Shown here: one piece after another, positions 19,850 to 28,507 of the stretch
Numbering within the stretch: position 1 is the stretch's first letter
Layout: the number at the start of each line of letters is the position of its first letter
Assembly: GCA_947305805.1 (NCBI GenBank)
Contig: CAMZEM010000008.1
Location: forward strand, 1-37,750
Direction: 5' to 3'
Length of the DNA: 37,750 nucleotides
DNA from: an uncultured Clostridia bacterium
Lineage (GTDB): Bacteria; Bacillota; Clostridia; Oscillospirales; UBA644
Position numbers and translations under genes: made by a program
The notes under the pieces: generated by a model
What the model was told of the DNA's origin: nothing
Seen by the model: the letters and a program-made list of their open reading frames with translations, nothing else
Database searches by the model: none

Positions 19850-22189
19850 TCAGCCTACGAATTTTTTGATGTTTGATGCGTTGACGTACGTTTCGGCTGT
19901 GTCGCCTTCCGCAACAACGAGAGTAGGCGCCTGGCGGATGCCGTATTTCTTTACGAGATCAACCTGTTCTTCGGCGTCGACAACCTCGTAGCTGATTCCC
20001 GCGCCGTCAAGGAACGTTTTTGCCATTTTGCAGTTCGGGCAGGTTTTTGTGGTGAAAAGATAGTATTTCTTTTCGGAAGAAACGTTTCTGGGCAGTCTGC
20101 CTTCGCTCTTAAGACGCGAAGCGGCGATATTGTATGTTTTTCTTTCGGAGAATTCCTGAGACTTGCCGTCGTTCCATGCCTGAACGGGGCGGTAATAACC
20201 GGTTATGCGGCTGTAAACCTCCGTAGATTCGCCGCAGTGCGGACACTGATACTGTTCGCCCGAGATATAGCCGTGGTTTTTACATACGGAATATGTGGGA
20301 GAAAGCGTGTAGTACGGAAGCTTGTAGTTTTCCGCAATTTTACGGACGAGCGCCGCGGCGGACTGCCAGTTGGGAAGTTTTTCTCCGAGGAACGCATGGA
20401 AAACGGTACCGGAGGTGTAAAGAGTCTGAAGTTCGTCCTGAATATCGAGAGCTTCGAAGATATCCTCGGTATATCCGACGGGAAGATGCGAGGAGTTTGT
20501 ATAATACGGAGTGTTTCCCTTCATTGTTGCGGTGATAATGTCGGGATAACGGGCAACGTCGTGTTTTGCAAGACGGTATGCCGTGGACTCTGCGGGGGTT
20601 GCCTCAAGGTTGTAAAGGTCGCCGTACTCTTCCTGATAGTCGGAAAGGCGTTCGCGCATGTGGTTGAGAACATCTTTTGTAAACTGCAGCGATTCGGGGT
20701 GAGAAATATCTTTGCCGAGCCAGTTTGCGTTGAGGCACGCTTCGTTCATGCCGACAAGACCGATGGTTGAGAAATGATTGTCGAATTTGCCGAGATAACG
20801 TTTTGTATAGGGATAAAGTCCTTCTTCGAGAAGACGGGATACGACGGTACGCTTAACTTTGAGCGAACGCGCCGCAATATCCATAAGTTTATCGAGACGG
20901 CGGTAGAAATCGTCTTCATCGGCTGAAATGTAAGCGATTCGGGGCATATTGAGCGTAACAACGCCGATTGAGCCGGTGCTTTCGCCGCTGCCGAAGAAGC
21001 CGCCTGTCTTTTTGCGGAGTTCGCGAAGGTCGAGACGGAGACGACAGCACATGCTGCGTATATCGCTGGGCTGCATATCGCTGTTGATGTAGTTTGAGAA
21101 ATAAGGGGTGCCGTATTTTGCCGTCATTTCGAAAAGAAGACGGTTGTTTTCGGTTTCGGACCAGTCGAAATCCTTTGTGATTGAATACGTGGGAATGGGA
21201 TACTGGAATCCTCTGCCCTCCGCATCGCCCTCTATCATTATTTCGAGGAACGCGCGGTTGACCATATCCATTTCCTTCTTGCAGTCCTTATATTTGAAGG
21301 GCATTTCCTTGCCGCCGACGATTGCGGGAAGCTCCGCAAGGTCGTTGGGAACGGTCCAGTCGAGAGTGATGTTTGAAAACGGCGCCTGAGTGCCCCAGCG
21401 GGACGGTGTGTTAACGCCGAAGATGAAAGATTCGATTGCTTTTTTAACTTCGCGGTATGTAAGGTTATCTGCCTTTACAAACGGCGCAAGGTACGTATCG
21501 AAAGACGAGAACGCCTGCGCGCCGGCCCATTCGTTCTGCATAATGCCGAGGAAGTTGACCATCTGATTGCAGAGAGTTGCGAGGTGGCTTGCGGGAGACG
21601 ACGTGATCTTGCCGGGGATGCCGCCGAGACCTTCCTGAATAAGCTGTTTGAGAGACCATCCCGCGCAGTAGCCCGTGAGCATGCCGAGATCGTGGATGTG
21701 AAGATCGGCAGAACGGTGAGCGTTGGCTATTTCATCGTCGTATATTTCGGAAAGCCAGTAGTTTGCGGTGATGGCGGTGGAGTTTGAAAGAATAAGTCCT
21801 CCGACGGAATATGTAACGGTGGAGTTTTCCTTAACGCGCCAGTCTGTATTTTTAACGTAGCTGTCGATAAGCTCTTTGTAGTCGAGCATCGTGGACTTCA
21901 TATTACGGACTTTTTCGCGCTGACGTCTGTAAAGAATGTAGCATTTCGCAACGTCTGCATAGCCCGCGGAAATAAGAACGCGCTCAACGCTGTCCTGAAT
22001 TTCCTCAACGCCTACCTGTCCGTCTTTGATCTTGGGTTCGTAGTCGGCAGTGACCTTCAGAGCGAGAAGATCGATGATATCCGGCGTATACTGTTTGTTT
22101 TGCGCTTCGAATGCTTTTGTGATGGCAGCGCTGATTTTTGAGATATTGAAATCAACTACTTTGCCGTCTCTTTTTACTACCTGGTACAT
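19850..22189 (-). CDS. nrdD: Anaerobic ribonucleoside-triphosphate reductase with C-terminal redoxin domain
   Basis: ATP cone (YQVVKRDGKVVDFNISKI), Zn motif CKNHGYISGEQYQCPHCG, glycyl-radical RITGYYRP, C-terminal YLFTTKTCPNCKMAKTFL...APTLVV. Confidence 0.95.
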   Translation of the reverse strand: MYQVVKRDGKVVDFNISKISAAITKAFEAQNKQYTPDIIDLLALKVTADYEPKIKDGQVGVEEIQDSVERVLISAGYADVAKCYILYRRQREKVRNMKSTMLDYKELIDSYVKNTDWRVKENSTVTYSVGGLILSNSTAITANYWLSEIYDDEIANAHRSADLHIHDLGMLTGYCAGWSLKQLIQEGLGGIPGKITSSPASHLATLCNQMVNFLGIMQNEWAGAQAFSSFDTYLAPFVKADNLTYREVKKAIESFIFGVNTPSRWGTQAPFSNITLDWTVPNDLAELPAIVGGKEMPFKYKDCKKEMDMVNRAFLEIMIEGDAEGRGFQYPIPTYSITKDFDWSETENNRLLFEMTAKYGTPYFSNYINSDMQPSDIRSMCCRLRLDLRELRKKTGGFFGSGESTGSIGVVTLNMPRIAYISADEDDFYRRLDKLMDIAARSLKVKRTVVSRLLEEGLYPYTKRYLGKFDNHFSTIGLVGMNEACLNANWLGKDISHPESLQFTKDVLNHMRERLSDYQEEYGDLYNLEATPAESTAYRLAKHDVARYPDIITATMKGNTPYYTNSSHLPVGYTEDIFEALDIQDELQTLYTSGTVFHAFLGEKLPNWQSAAALVRKIAENYKLPYYTLSPTYSVCKNHGYISGEQYQCPHCGESTEVYSRITGYYRPVQAWNDGKSQEFSERKTYNIAASRLKSEGRLPRNVSSEKKYYLFTTKTCPNCKMAKTFLDGAGISYEVVDAEEQVDLVKKYGIRQAPTLVVAEGDTAETYVNASNIKKFVG

Positions 22190-22263
22190 GGGATTCTCCT
22201 TTTATTACAAATATATAATTAATAAAAAAACAGTTAAATGCCCGCTCGCGGCGGGTTGAAAGT

Positions 22264-22292
22264 ATTATACCATAAAAGAATCCGTTTGTCAA
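22264..22292 (-). promoter_or_regulatory. Consensus sigma-70-type promoter of nrdD
   Basis: TTGACA - 17 bp - TATAAT on minus strand. Confidence 0.75.
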
Positions 22293-22300
22293 CAGGTAAA

Positions 22301-22358
22301 ATACTATATATCGGTGTAATAATTGCGATTTTTGCGAAATAACCACAATATATAGATG
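22301..22358 (-). promoter_or_regulatory. Putative pair of NrdR boxes
   Basis: ATACTATATATCGGTG and CCACAATATATAGATG, 42 bp apart (start to start), just upstream of the -35. Confidence 0.5.
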
Positions 22359-22463
22359 AACAATTCCGGTAAAATCTGCCCATGCAAAGCAAAAAATCGC
22401 ATATTTCAAGCATTTCAGGCAATTTTTGAAATATTTTTGAAATACGAAAAATCAATATATTGC

Positions 22464-22500
22464 AAAAGAAGAGGACACCCGCAGGTGTCCCCTTCTTTTT
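22464..22500. terminator. Rho-independent terminator downstream of nrdG
   Basis: AAAAGAAGAGGACACC-CGCA-GGTGTCCCCTTCTTTT. Confidence 0.75.
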
Positions 22501-22506
22501 AGGATT

Positions 22507-23205
22507 TTATATTCCTCTTATTTCTACGTTTTTAACCGTTTCGGAAACCGTTTTTGCAAACTCTTCCATTTCGCCGCGGGTAAAGGATGAAAGCTCCGCT
22601 TCGGCGTTAAGGATTTCGCCCGAGTTTACAAACGACTGCAGATAATACCTTTCCGCGCCCTGAATCCATGAGGCGATGTCGATAAAATCAAACGCTTCGT
22701 GGATGCCTTTTACAACGGTTGTGCGGAACTCGGAAGGCACCGTTTTCTGAAGTAAAAACGAAACGCTTTTTTCAACCGCCGAAGTATCGTAATTATCAAT
22801 GCCTGTGGCTTTACCGTAATTCTTTCTGGAATTCTTAATATCCATGGCAACGTAATCAACAAGTTTTTCTTTTACCGCGCTTTCGAGGCGATCGGGAAAA
22901 GTTCCGTTTGTATCAAGTTTTACGCTCAGGCCCTCGTCCTTGATTTTTCGGAGAAAATCGGCAATATCTTTTGAAAGAAGCGGTTCGCCCCCCGTTATGC
23001 ATACGCCGTCAAGAATGCCTTTGCGTTTTTTTATGTATCCGAAAAACTCTTCTTCGTTTATGGGTTCGGGAAACTCCGACGGAAAAACGAGCGAGGGGTT
23101 ATGGCAAAACGGGCAGCGGAAATTGCAGCCGCCCAGAAACACGGTGCAGGCTACCTTGCCCGGGAAATCGAGAAGTGTTGTTTTTTGAAATCCGTAAATA
23201 TTCAT
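22507..23205 (-). CDS. nrdG: Anaerobic ribonucleotide reductase activating protein, radical SAM
   Basis: FLGGCNFRCPFCHNPSLV (CxxxCxxC), CITGGEPLL, KLDTNGTFP. Confidence 0.92.
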   Translation of the reverse strand: MNIYGFQKTTLLDFPGKVACTVFLGGCNFRCPFCHNPSLVFPSEFPEPINEEEFFGYIKKRKGILDGVCITGGEPLLSKDIADFLRKIKDEGLSVKLDTNGTFPDRLESAVKEKLVDYVAMDIKNSRKNYGKATGIDNYDTSAVEKSVSFLLQKTVPSEFRTTVVKGIHEAFDFIDIASWIQGAERYYLQSFVNSGEILNAEAELSSFTRGEMEEFAKTVSETVKNVEIRGI

Positions 23206-23237
23206 AAATACCTTTCTGTTTCTGTTTGAAAATACGG

Positions 23238-24638
23238 TTATCCGGCAAGCCCTTCAATAACCGAAATAAGCTGCTCGGTTGCTTCTTTAGGTGTTTTTAC
23301 TCCGTCAATAACCGCCGCAAAAACGTCGTTTTCGGAAAGATTTGTTTTCATGGTAAGAACAGAGTCATCCGAAACTGCGTTTTTAATCATATTTTCATAG
23401 CGTTCGTAATCTTCTGAGAAAAAGAAGAAATTTTTTTCTATATACTCTTTCCAGCCGTTTTCGTCTTCTTTGCCAAGCGGCTCGAAAAGAGCGTTGAGTA
23501 TCTTGCCAGTTATGCCGATATCAACGGTGTTTGATATGGCAAGGAACTGATCCGTCGTAGAGTAGTATGCGGTAGTTTTACCTTCAAACAGGGGACCTTT
23601 GGGAAATTCCGTCCAGCGGAAGTTTTCTTCAAACGTGTAAAGAGGGAACATCTCGTCCTCGGAAAAACCTACGGACGAATCCGAAACGAGAAACGCGGTA
23701 TAGAAGTTGACGAATGCTTCAACGTCGGCTCTTTCAGGAACGCCGGTTTCGGGATCGTAAGTTATCTTGTTGTTTCTTACGAGTTCGCCGAGCCACTGCA
23801 AGGCGTTTATGGTGTTCCAGTTCATATATTCGCACTTATAGCCCGTAACCGGATCGTAGGAAAGGCGTCTGCCGCCGTTGGAATTAATTGCCGCGTGTAT
23901 TATTTCGGGAAAATCCGCCGTGGGTGTTACAAATGCGAAAGTACCCTGTCTGTCCGAAACGTGGTGCGTTACTGAATTGCAGATATCCGCAAAGGCGTCC
24001 CACGTCCATTCGTCCTGTTCGTAAAGTTCTGCTGGAAGCGGCTGAACGTTTTCGTCAAGAATACCCGAATTATAGTAAAGAACGCCGGAAACGCTCGGGA
24101 GAGGGGCCGCCCAGTAGAGATTGCGAAAACCGTATGTTTCGCCGTCACGGAAAGTCATCATGGCTTTATGACCTTCAAAGCCCCATTTTTCATCGTTTAT
24201 GTCAAACTCGGCAAGATTCTGGGCATAAGTAAGATATCCGCCTTTATACATATCGTAAATTCCCGCTGCGGACATCTGAAAAATATCCGCATAATTTCTC
24301 GCGGCCGCGGTCGACGCCATCATGGTTGCGGCAATACTTCCGGTTTTAACCTGTCTTGCCTCAACGGTGCAGTTAAAAAGCTTTTCAACCTCTTCGTAGC
24401 GCGCTCTCATCGCATCGCCGCGAACGGAAGATACTGACGAATCGGGGTCAAGCGTAAGAGACTCGGACGCTTCGGTTTTTATTCTGAAAACGCCCGAAAA
24501 CGTGCCGGCGCGGGTGACGACGGCGTCTGTATAGCTGTCGTTGGGATGATATGCGTCTGAGGAGCGAACGTCGCACGCAGACAGAGAAAAAACGATAAGA
24601 AGCGCAAATACAAGTAATTTTAAAACTGTTTTTTTCAC
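23238..24638 (-). CDS. Extracellular solute-binding lipoprotein
   Basis: Lipobox SLSACD; similar layout to 18341..19768; no adjacent permease. Confidence 0.7.
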   Translation of the reverse strand: MKKTVLKLLVFALLIVFSLSACDVRSSDAYHPNDSYTDAVVTRAGTFSGVFRIKTEASESLTLDPDSSVSSVRGDAMRARYEEVEKLFNCTVEARQVKTGSIAATMMASTAAARNYADIFQMSAAGIYDMYKGGYLTYAQNLAEFDINDEKWGFEGHKAMMTFRDGETYGFRNLYWAAPLPSVSGVLYYNSGILDENVQPLPAELYEQDEWTWDAFADICNSVTHHVSDRQGTFAFVTPTADFPEIIHAAINSNGGRRLSYDPVTGYKCEYMNWNTINALQWLGELVRNNKITYDPETGVPERADVEAFVNFYTAFLVSDSSVGFSEDEMFPLYTFEENFRWTEFPKGPLFEGKTTAYYSTTDQFLAISNTVDIGITGKILNALFEPLGKEDENGWKEYIEKNFFFFSEDYERYENMIKNAVSDDSVLTMKTNLSENDVFAAVIDGVKTPKEATEQLISVIEGLAG

Positions 24639-24729
24639 GGATGTCCTCCTTAAACAGGCGAATAATAACGGTGATATGAAACGGGAATCGGCTTTTTTGT
24701 AAGAAAACGCCGAAATTTCCCGTATGCTA

Positions 24730-24758
24730 TTGAAATAAGCGTGTAAATGTGGTATAAT
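24730..24758 (+). promoter_or_regulatory. Sigma-70-type promoter
   Basis: TTGAAA - 17 bp - TATAAT upstream of the 24784 ORF. Confidence 0.55.
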
Positions 24759-24783
24759 TTAAAAAAAACAAGGTCGGTTAGAG

Positions 24784-25368
24784 ATGAAAAACACTCTGAA
24801 ATGCTCTCTTTATCTTCTGGCAAGAATTATTCTTGTTTGTATGCTGTCGTTTATGGCTATCCCGCTGTCAAGCGTTGCGCCTAATATTCTTAACCCGATA
24901 CTCGCCGTGCTTTACACGGGAATGCTTATTTATTTTTTCGTCCTTACAATGTGGCATGAGGGCGGGAAGGACGCGAACAGAGTTGAAATCGGGGCGATGA
25001 AGCCGATGCCGTATAAAGGATTTCTCGCCGCATTTATCGTAACGGTTCCGCTGATGATACTCAGCTATTCAATGTATGCGGTGGGCGCGGATGTAAAAAA
25101 TACAGCGGTAGATGTGCTGAGGATAATCAAGTTGATTTTCTCTTTCTCGACTTCCTATGCCATTACTATGTTTACTTCAACATCTGAATCGGATATCCTT
25201 CAGGGAGCTGAAACCCAATCGGCAGACGCCCTTGTAGCCGTTATAGTTTTCTGCGTTATTTATTTTGTTGCTTCGCTGTCTGCGGGCGTCGGATATATTT
25301 TCGGATACAGAAAAATCGAGGTTGTAAGCAAGATAAAGGCAACGTTCCTCTCGCTTTTCAAAAAATAA
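24784..25368 (+). CDS. Hypothetical membrane protein
   Basis: 194 aa, ~5 hydrophobic segments, own promoter. Confidence 0.75.
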   Translation: MKNTLKCSLYLLARIILVCMLSFMAIPLSSVAPNILNPILAVLYTGMLIYFFVLTMWHEGGKDANRVEIGAMKPMPYKGFLAAFIVTVPLMILSYSMYAVGADVKNTAVDVLRIIKLIFSFSTSYAITMFTSTSESDILQGAETQSADALVAVIVFCVIYFVASLSAGVGYIFGYRKIEVVSKIKATFLSLFKK

Positions 25369-25779
25369 TCATTTAAACGCTATCATTGTTATAACGTTTT
25401 TGCCGCCGACGCTCTCGGCGGCTTTTACATAGAAATCAGTAGGTGAAAACTCTTCATACCTGCGTGCGTCGCGTCTGTCTATATAACCTATATAGTCGTC
25501 GCCTGACGTTACAACGTGCATATCTCTTTCGGGCTGATACTCAACATCAAGTCTGACGCCTTCGGAAAGATAGCCGCAAACGCCGTCACCCGGTTCGCCT
25601 GCTAGTTTGAACTCCATTCGTTCTCTGTCGCTGTCCAGATCATTTTCGTATTTGCCGGACTCTGCGGCAACGATAAGCTTTTTAAAAGCCCAGATAAGAA
25701 AATAGCAAATCCCGACAGGGAAAAAAATAATCAGAAGGATACGGAACGTCAGATCTTTTTTGTTTATCTCTTTTTTCAT
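25369..25779 (-). CDS. Hypothetical small membrane-anchored protein
   Basis: 136 aa, one N-terminal TM helix, convergent with 24784 ORF. Confidence 0.65.
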   Translation of the reverse strand: MKKEINKKDLTFRILLIIFFPVGICYFLIWAFKKLIVAAESGKYENDLDSDRERMEFKLAGEPGDGVCGYLSEGVRLDVEYQPERDMHVVTSGDDYIGYIDRRDARRYEEFSPTDFYVKAAESVGGKNVITMIAFK

Positions 25780-25988
25780 TCTTCATACCCTCCTGTATTC
25801 AGGCTGTATCGGATTATCCGGTAAAACACGATATTTACGTCTGCGCTGTCGGGTCCGACTGCTCAATTCTGTTGCAAATGCGTGATTTTCAGCTTACTGA
25901 ACAATTATACATTAAATCTCTGTGAAAATCAAGTGCTTTTACAGTAATTTAAGGTTTTTTTTGTAACAAAAATATCGAAATTCCCCTA

Positions 25989-26017
25989 TTGAAAAAAAAA
26001 TGGGTTTATGATATAAT
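25989..26017 (+). promoter_or_regulatory. Promoter of tRNA-His
   Basis: TTGAAA - 17 bp - TATAAT just before the tRNA. Confidence 0.6.
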
Positions 26018-26037
26018 TATCTACGCAAAATCAATAT

Positions 26038-26115
26038 GGTGGGTATAGTTCAGCTGGTTAGAATGCCAGATTGTGGCTCTGGAGGTCGTGGGTTCGAATC
26101 TCACTACCCACCCCA
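26038..26115 (+). tRNA. tRNA-His (anticodon GTG)
   Basis: Extra G(-1) opposite C73; acceptor GTGGGTA/TACCCAC; anticodon arm CCAGATTGTGGCTCTGG; T arm GTGGGTTCGAATCTCAC; encoded CCA. Confidence 0.95.
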
Positions 26116-26116
26116 G

Positions 26117-26145
26117 GAAAAAGCACTGCGAACGCAGTGCTTTTT
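26117..26145 (+). terminator. tRNA-His terminator
   Basis: AAAAAGCACTGCG-AA-CGCAGTGCTTTTT. Confidence 0.8.
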
Positions 26146-26261
26146 CAACTAAATCCACCCTGTCGGGTGGGTGAAATATTACTTCGCAATGTGAAATTGA
26201 CCTTCGGTCAGTGAAATCCGCCTCGACGGCGGGCGGATTTGATTTCACCGTGAGGAACAGC
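26126..26261. repeat. 136-bp direct repeat copy 1 (part of GTGAAAT/ATTTCAC stem-loop element)
   Basis: Read as identical to 26356..26491 (offset 230 bp). Confidence 0.9.
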
Positions 26262-26355
26262 CGAACGATTTCACCTGAGGACGAAGTCCGAAGATTTCAC
26301 CGCGGCATTGCCGCGATTTAATTAATAATACATAATTCTTTATTCGAAATTCCCT

Positions 26356-26491
26356 CTGCGAACGCAGTGCTTTTTCAACTAAATCCACCCTGTCGGGTGG
26401 GTGAAATATTACTTCGCAATGTGAAATTGACCTTCGGTCAGTGAAATCCGCCTCGACGGCGGGCGGATTTGATTTCACCGTGAGGAACAGC
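26356..26491. repeat. 136-bp direct repeat copy 2 (truncated element)
   Basis: Read as identical to 26126..26261; diverges after GAGGAACAGC. Confidence 0.9.
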
Positions 26492-26636
26492 ATCATTAAA
26501 AATTCTTTGCATCATCGTAATAATGTTAGTTGAACAACACTTTTTATCGTTGAGTACTATCATATTAATATATAAGAATTTCGGTAATTAAGTGTTATAA
26601 TTTAAATATGATATAAGTAAATACGGAGGAAACAAT

Positions 26637-27599
26637 ATGTCTCTTGTCGAAGCGATAAAAATGCAGAGTCCCGAAACCATTCCCGTAGGTGTCGGAATGC
26701 TGCCTGCAATGTGGGTGAAATACGGAGCGGAGCTCCAGCGCATTGTTGACGAATATCCTCAGTTTTTCAACGGAAAAAAAGTTGATTACGAGCACCCGGA
26801 CACATTCATAGGCGGAACTTACAAAGCAGGTACGCACGTAGATGAATGGGGTTGCGTGTGGAGCAACATAGACAACGGCATGGAGGCGTACGTAACAGGT
26901 CATCCGATAAAAAGCGAAGAAGATGTTTTCAAACTCAAAATACCTGAAAACAGAGACGGAAGACTGCCTCACGGCTTTATGTATCTGCGGCTTTTAGACC
27001 TATGCGGTTTTGAGCTTGCAATGACGATGTTTGCCGAAGAGGACGAGGCGATAGAAACTCTGATTGCAAAGGTGCTTGAATACAACTGCTATCAGGTAGA
27101 AGCAATTCTCGACAAGATTGGCGAGATAGTATACTTCGGCGACGACCTCGGTATGCAGACAGGTCTTGCCATAGGTGCGGAACGCTGGAGAAAATATATG
27201 AAGCCGTGCTTTAAAAAACTCTACGGCATAATAAGAGAAAAACGCCCCGACACGCTCATTTACATGCACACGGACGGCTGTATTTACGAGATTATGCCCG
27301 ACCTTATGGAATGCGGAGTTGATATTATAAATCCTCAGTTCCGCGCAAACGGTCTTGACAACCTTGTAAGAGTTTGCAGAAAAGAACAGATAATACCCAT
27401 TAATCTCGACCTTGACAGACAGCTTTTCCCGTTTGCAACGCGCTCTCAGCTTTTTGACCACGTAGGCGAAGCGGTTGAAGCGCTTTATATGAAAGAGGGC
27501 GGACTCGGGCTGAACATCGAGCTCAACTACGAGGTTCCTCTGGAAAACGTTGTTGCAATCCTCGACGCTGCGGAAAAATACAGACATTATAAAGGCTGA
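26637..27599 (+). CDS. Uroporphyrinogen decarboxylase-like (URO-D superfamily) protein
   Basis: URO-D/MtaA-type barrel features: DDLGMQTGLAIGAERWRKYMKPCFKKLYGIIREK, YMHTDGCIYEIMPDLMECGVDIINPQ. Confidence 0.8.
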   Translation: MSLVEAIKMQSPETIPVGVGMLPAMWVKYGAELQRIVDEYPQFFNGKKVDYEHPDTFIGGTYKAGTHVDEWGCVWSNIDNGMEAYVTGHPIKSEEDVFKLKIPENRDGRLPHGFMYLRLLDLCGFELAMTMFAEEDEAIETLIAKVLEYNCYQVEAILDKIGEIVYFGDDLGMQTGLAIGAERWRKYMKPCFKKLYGIIREKRPDTLIYMHTDGCIYEIMPDLMECGVDIINPQFRANGLDNLVRVCRKEQIIPINLDLDRQLFPFATRSQLFDHVGEAVEALYMKEGGLGLNIELNYEVPLENVVAILDAAEKYRHYKG

Positions 27600-27615
27600 T
27601 TGAAATATATAAATT

Positions 27616-27648
27616 ACGGAGACACCGTGCGGCGTCTCCGTTTTTTTA
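27616..27648. terminator. Terminator hairpin
   Basis: ACGGAGACaccgtgcggcGTCTCCGTTTTTTT. Confidence 0.75.
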
Positions 27649-27655
27649 AACTGTT

Positions 27656-28477
27656 TTAAGAAACCGTTTTTTTCATAAATTCAAGTGCACGCGGGGCTTC
27701 GGCAAAGAAATCGGAATATCTGCATTCAACTGAGACAGCCCCGTCATATCCGATTTTTTTCAGCGCGGAAAGGAAGTCTTTTTCATACTGCGTGCTTCCG
27801 GGAGCGCGCCGGTTTTCGGAGGCAATATGACAGTGACGCAGAATGTCGCCGTTTTTTTCTATAACTTCCAGATCCTCATTTTCCCTTGCCATATGGTAAC
27901 CGTCGGCAAGAAGACGGAATGACGGCAGCGACAGTTTGCGGACGGTTTCCGCTCCGGCTTTTACGCTGTTGCACCAGTTTGTTTCGGAGCGGTTAAGCGG
28001 TTCCAAAACGAGTGTCAGGCCTGCTTTTTCGCAGAGAGATGCGGCATATTTAATATAAGCGCATATTGTCTCTTCCGCTTTACCGAAATCTGCATCCTCA
28101 GGGATTTTGCGGTTCCAGCCTGACCCGAAAACTATTATTTTTGCGCCGAGTTTTTCAAGACGGGAAACGGTTTTGGCTATATGCGCCAGAACCGTATTTT
28201 TCTCTTCCCCGTTTGCCGTTACGATATTCGGCATACCCGCAAGAAAACCGTTGACTGCGTAAAGGCCGAGTCCGCCACGGGGGTATTTTTTTGCGAGATA
28301 ATCAATTTCTTCGTCGCTTAAAGTCATAAGCGTTCCGACGTTCGACTCGAATGCCTCAAGTCCGAGATTATATGTTACTTCGCGGCATCTTTCATAATAA
28401 AACGCCATATTTTTTCCCGAACGTTCCTGCTCCGTAAGCAGAATATCCCTTCCGGGCATGCAAAATATAAATTTCAT
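27656..28477 (-). CDS. Sugar phosphate isomerase/epimerase (xylose-isomerase-like TIM barrel)
   Basis: LVLEPLNRSETNWCNSV, LLADGYHMARENED, HCHIASENRRAPGS, DGAVSVECRY. Confidence 0.85.
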   Translation of the reverse strand: MKFIFCMPGRDILLTEQERSGKNMAFYYERCREVTYNLGLEAFESNVGTLMTLSDEEIDYLAKKYPRGGLGLYAVNGFLAGMPNIVTANGEEKNTVLAHIAKTVSRLEKLGAKIIVFGSGWNRKIPEDADFGKAEETICAYIKYAASLCEKAGLTLVLEPLNRSETNWCNSVKAGAETVRKLSLPSFRLLADGYHMARENEDLEVIEKNGDILRHCHIASENRRAPGSTQYEKDFLSALKKIGYDGAVSVECRYSDFFAEAPRALEFMKKTVS

Positions 28478-28507
28478 GGTAGTCCCCCCATTTCATTTTA
28501 TCTGTTT

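Noticed and set aside
26171-26300. CRISPR-like regular spacing of GTGAAAT
   Set aside because: Repeat core only 7 bp, spacers are self-complementary, orientation flips halfway and no cas genes are present.
26021-26496. Two minus ORFs (75 and 83 aa) sharing MKSNPPAVEADFTDRRSISHCEVIFHPPDRVDLVEKALRSQ
   Set aside because: They are translations of the 136-bp repeat, and one runs antisense through tRNA-His; the shared peptide reflects the DNA repeat rather than a protein family.
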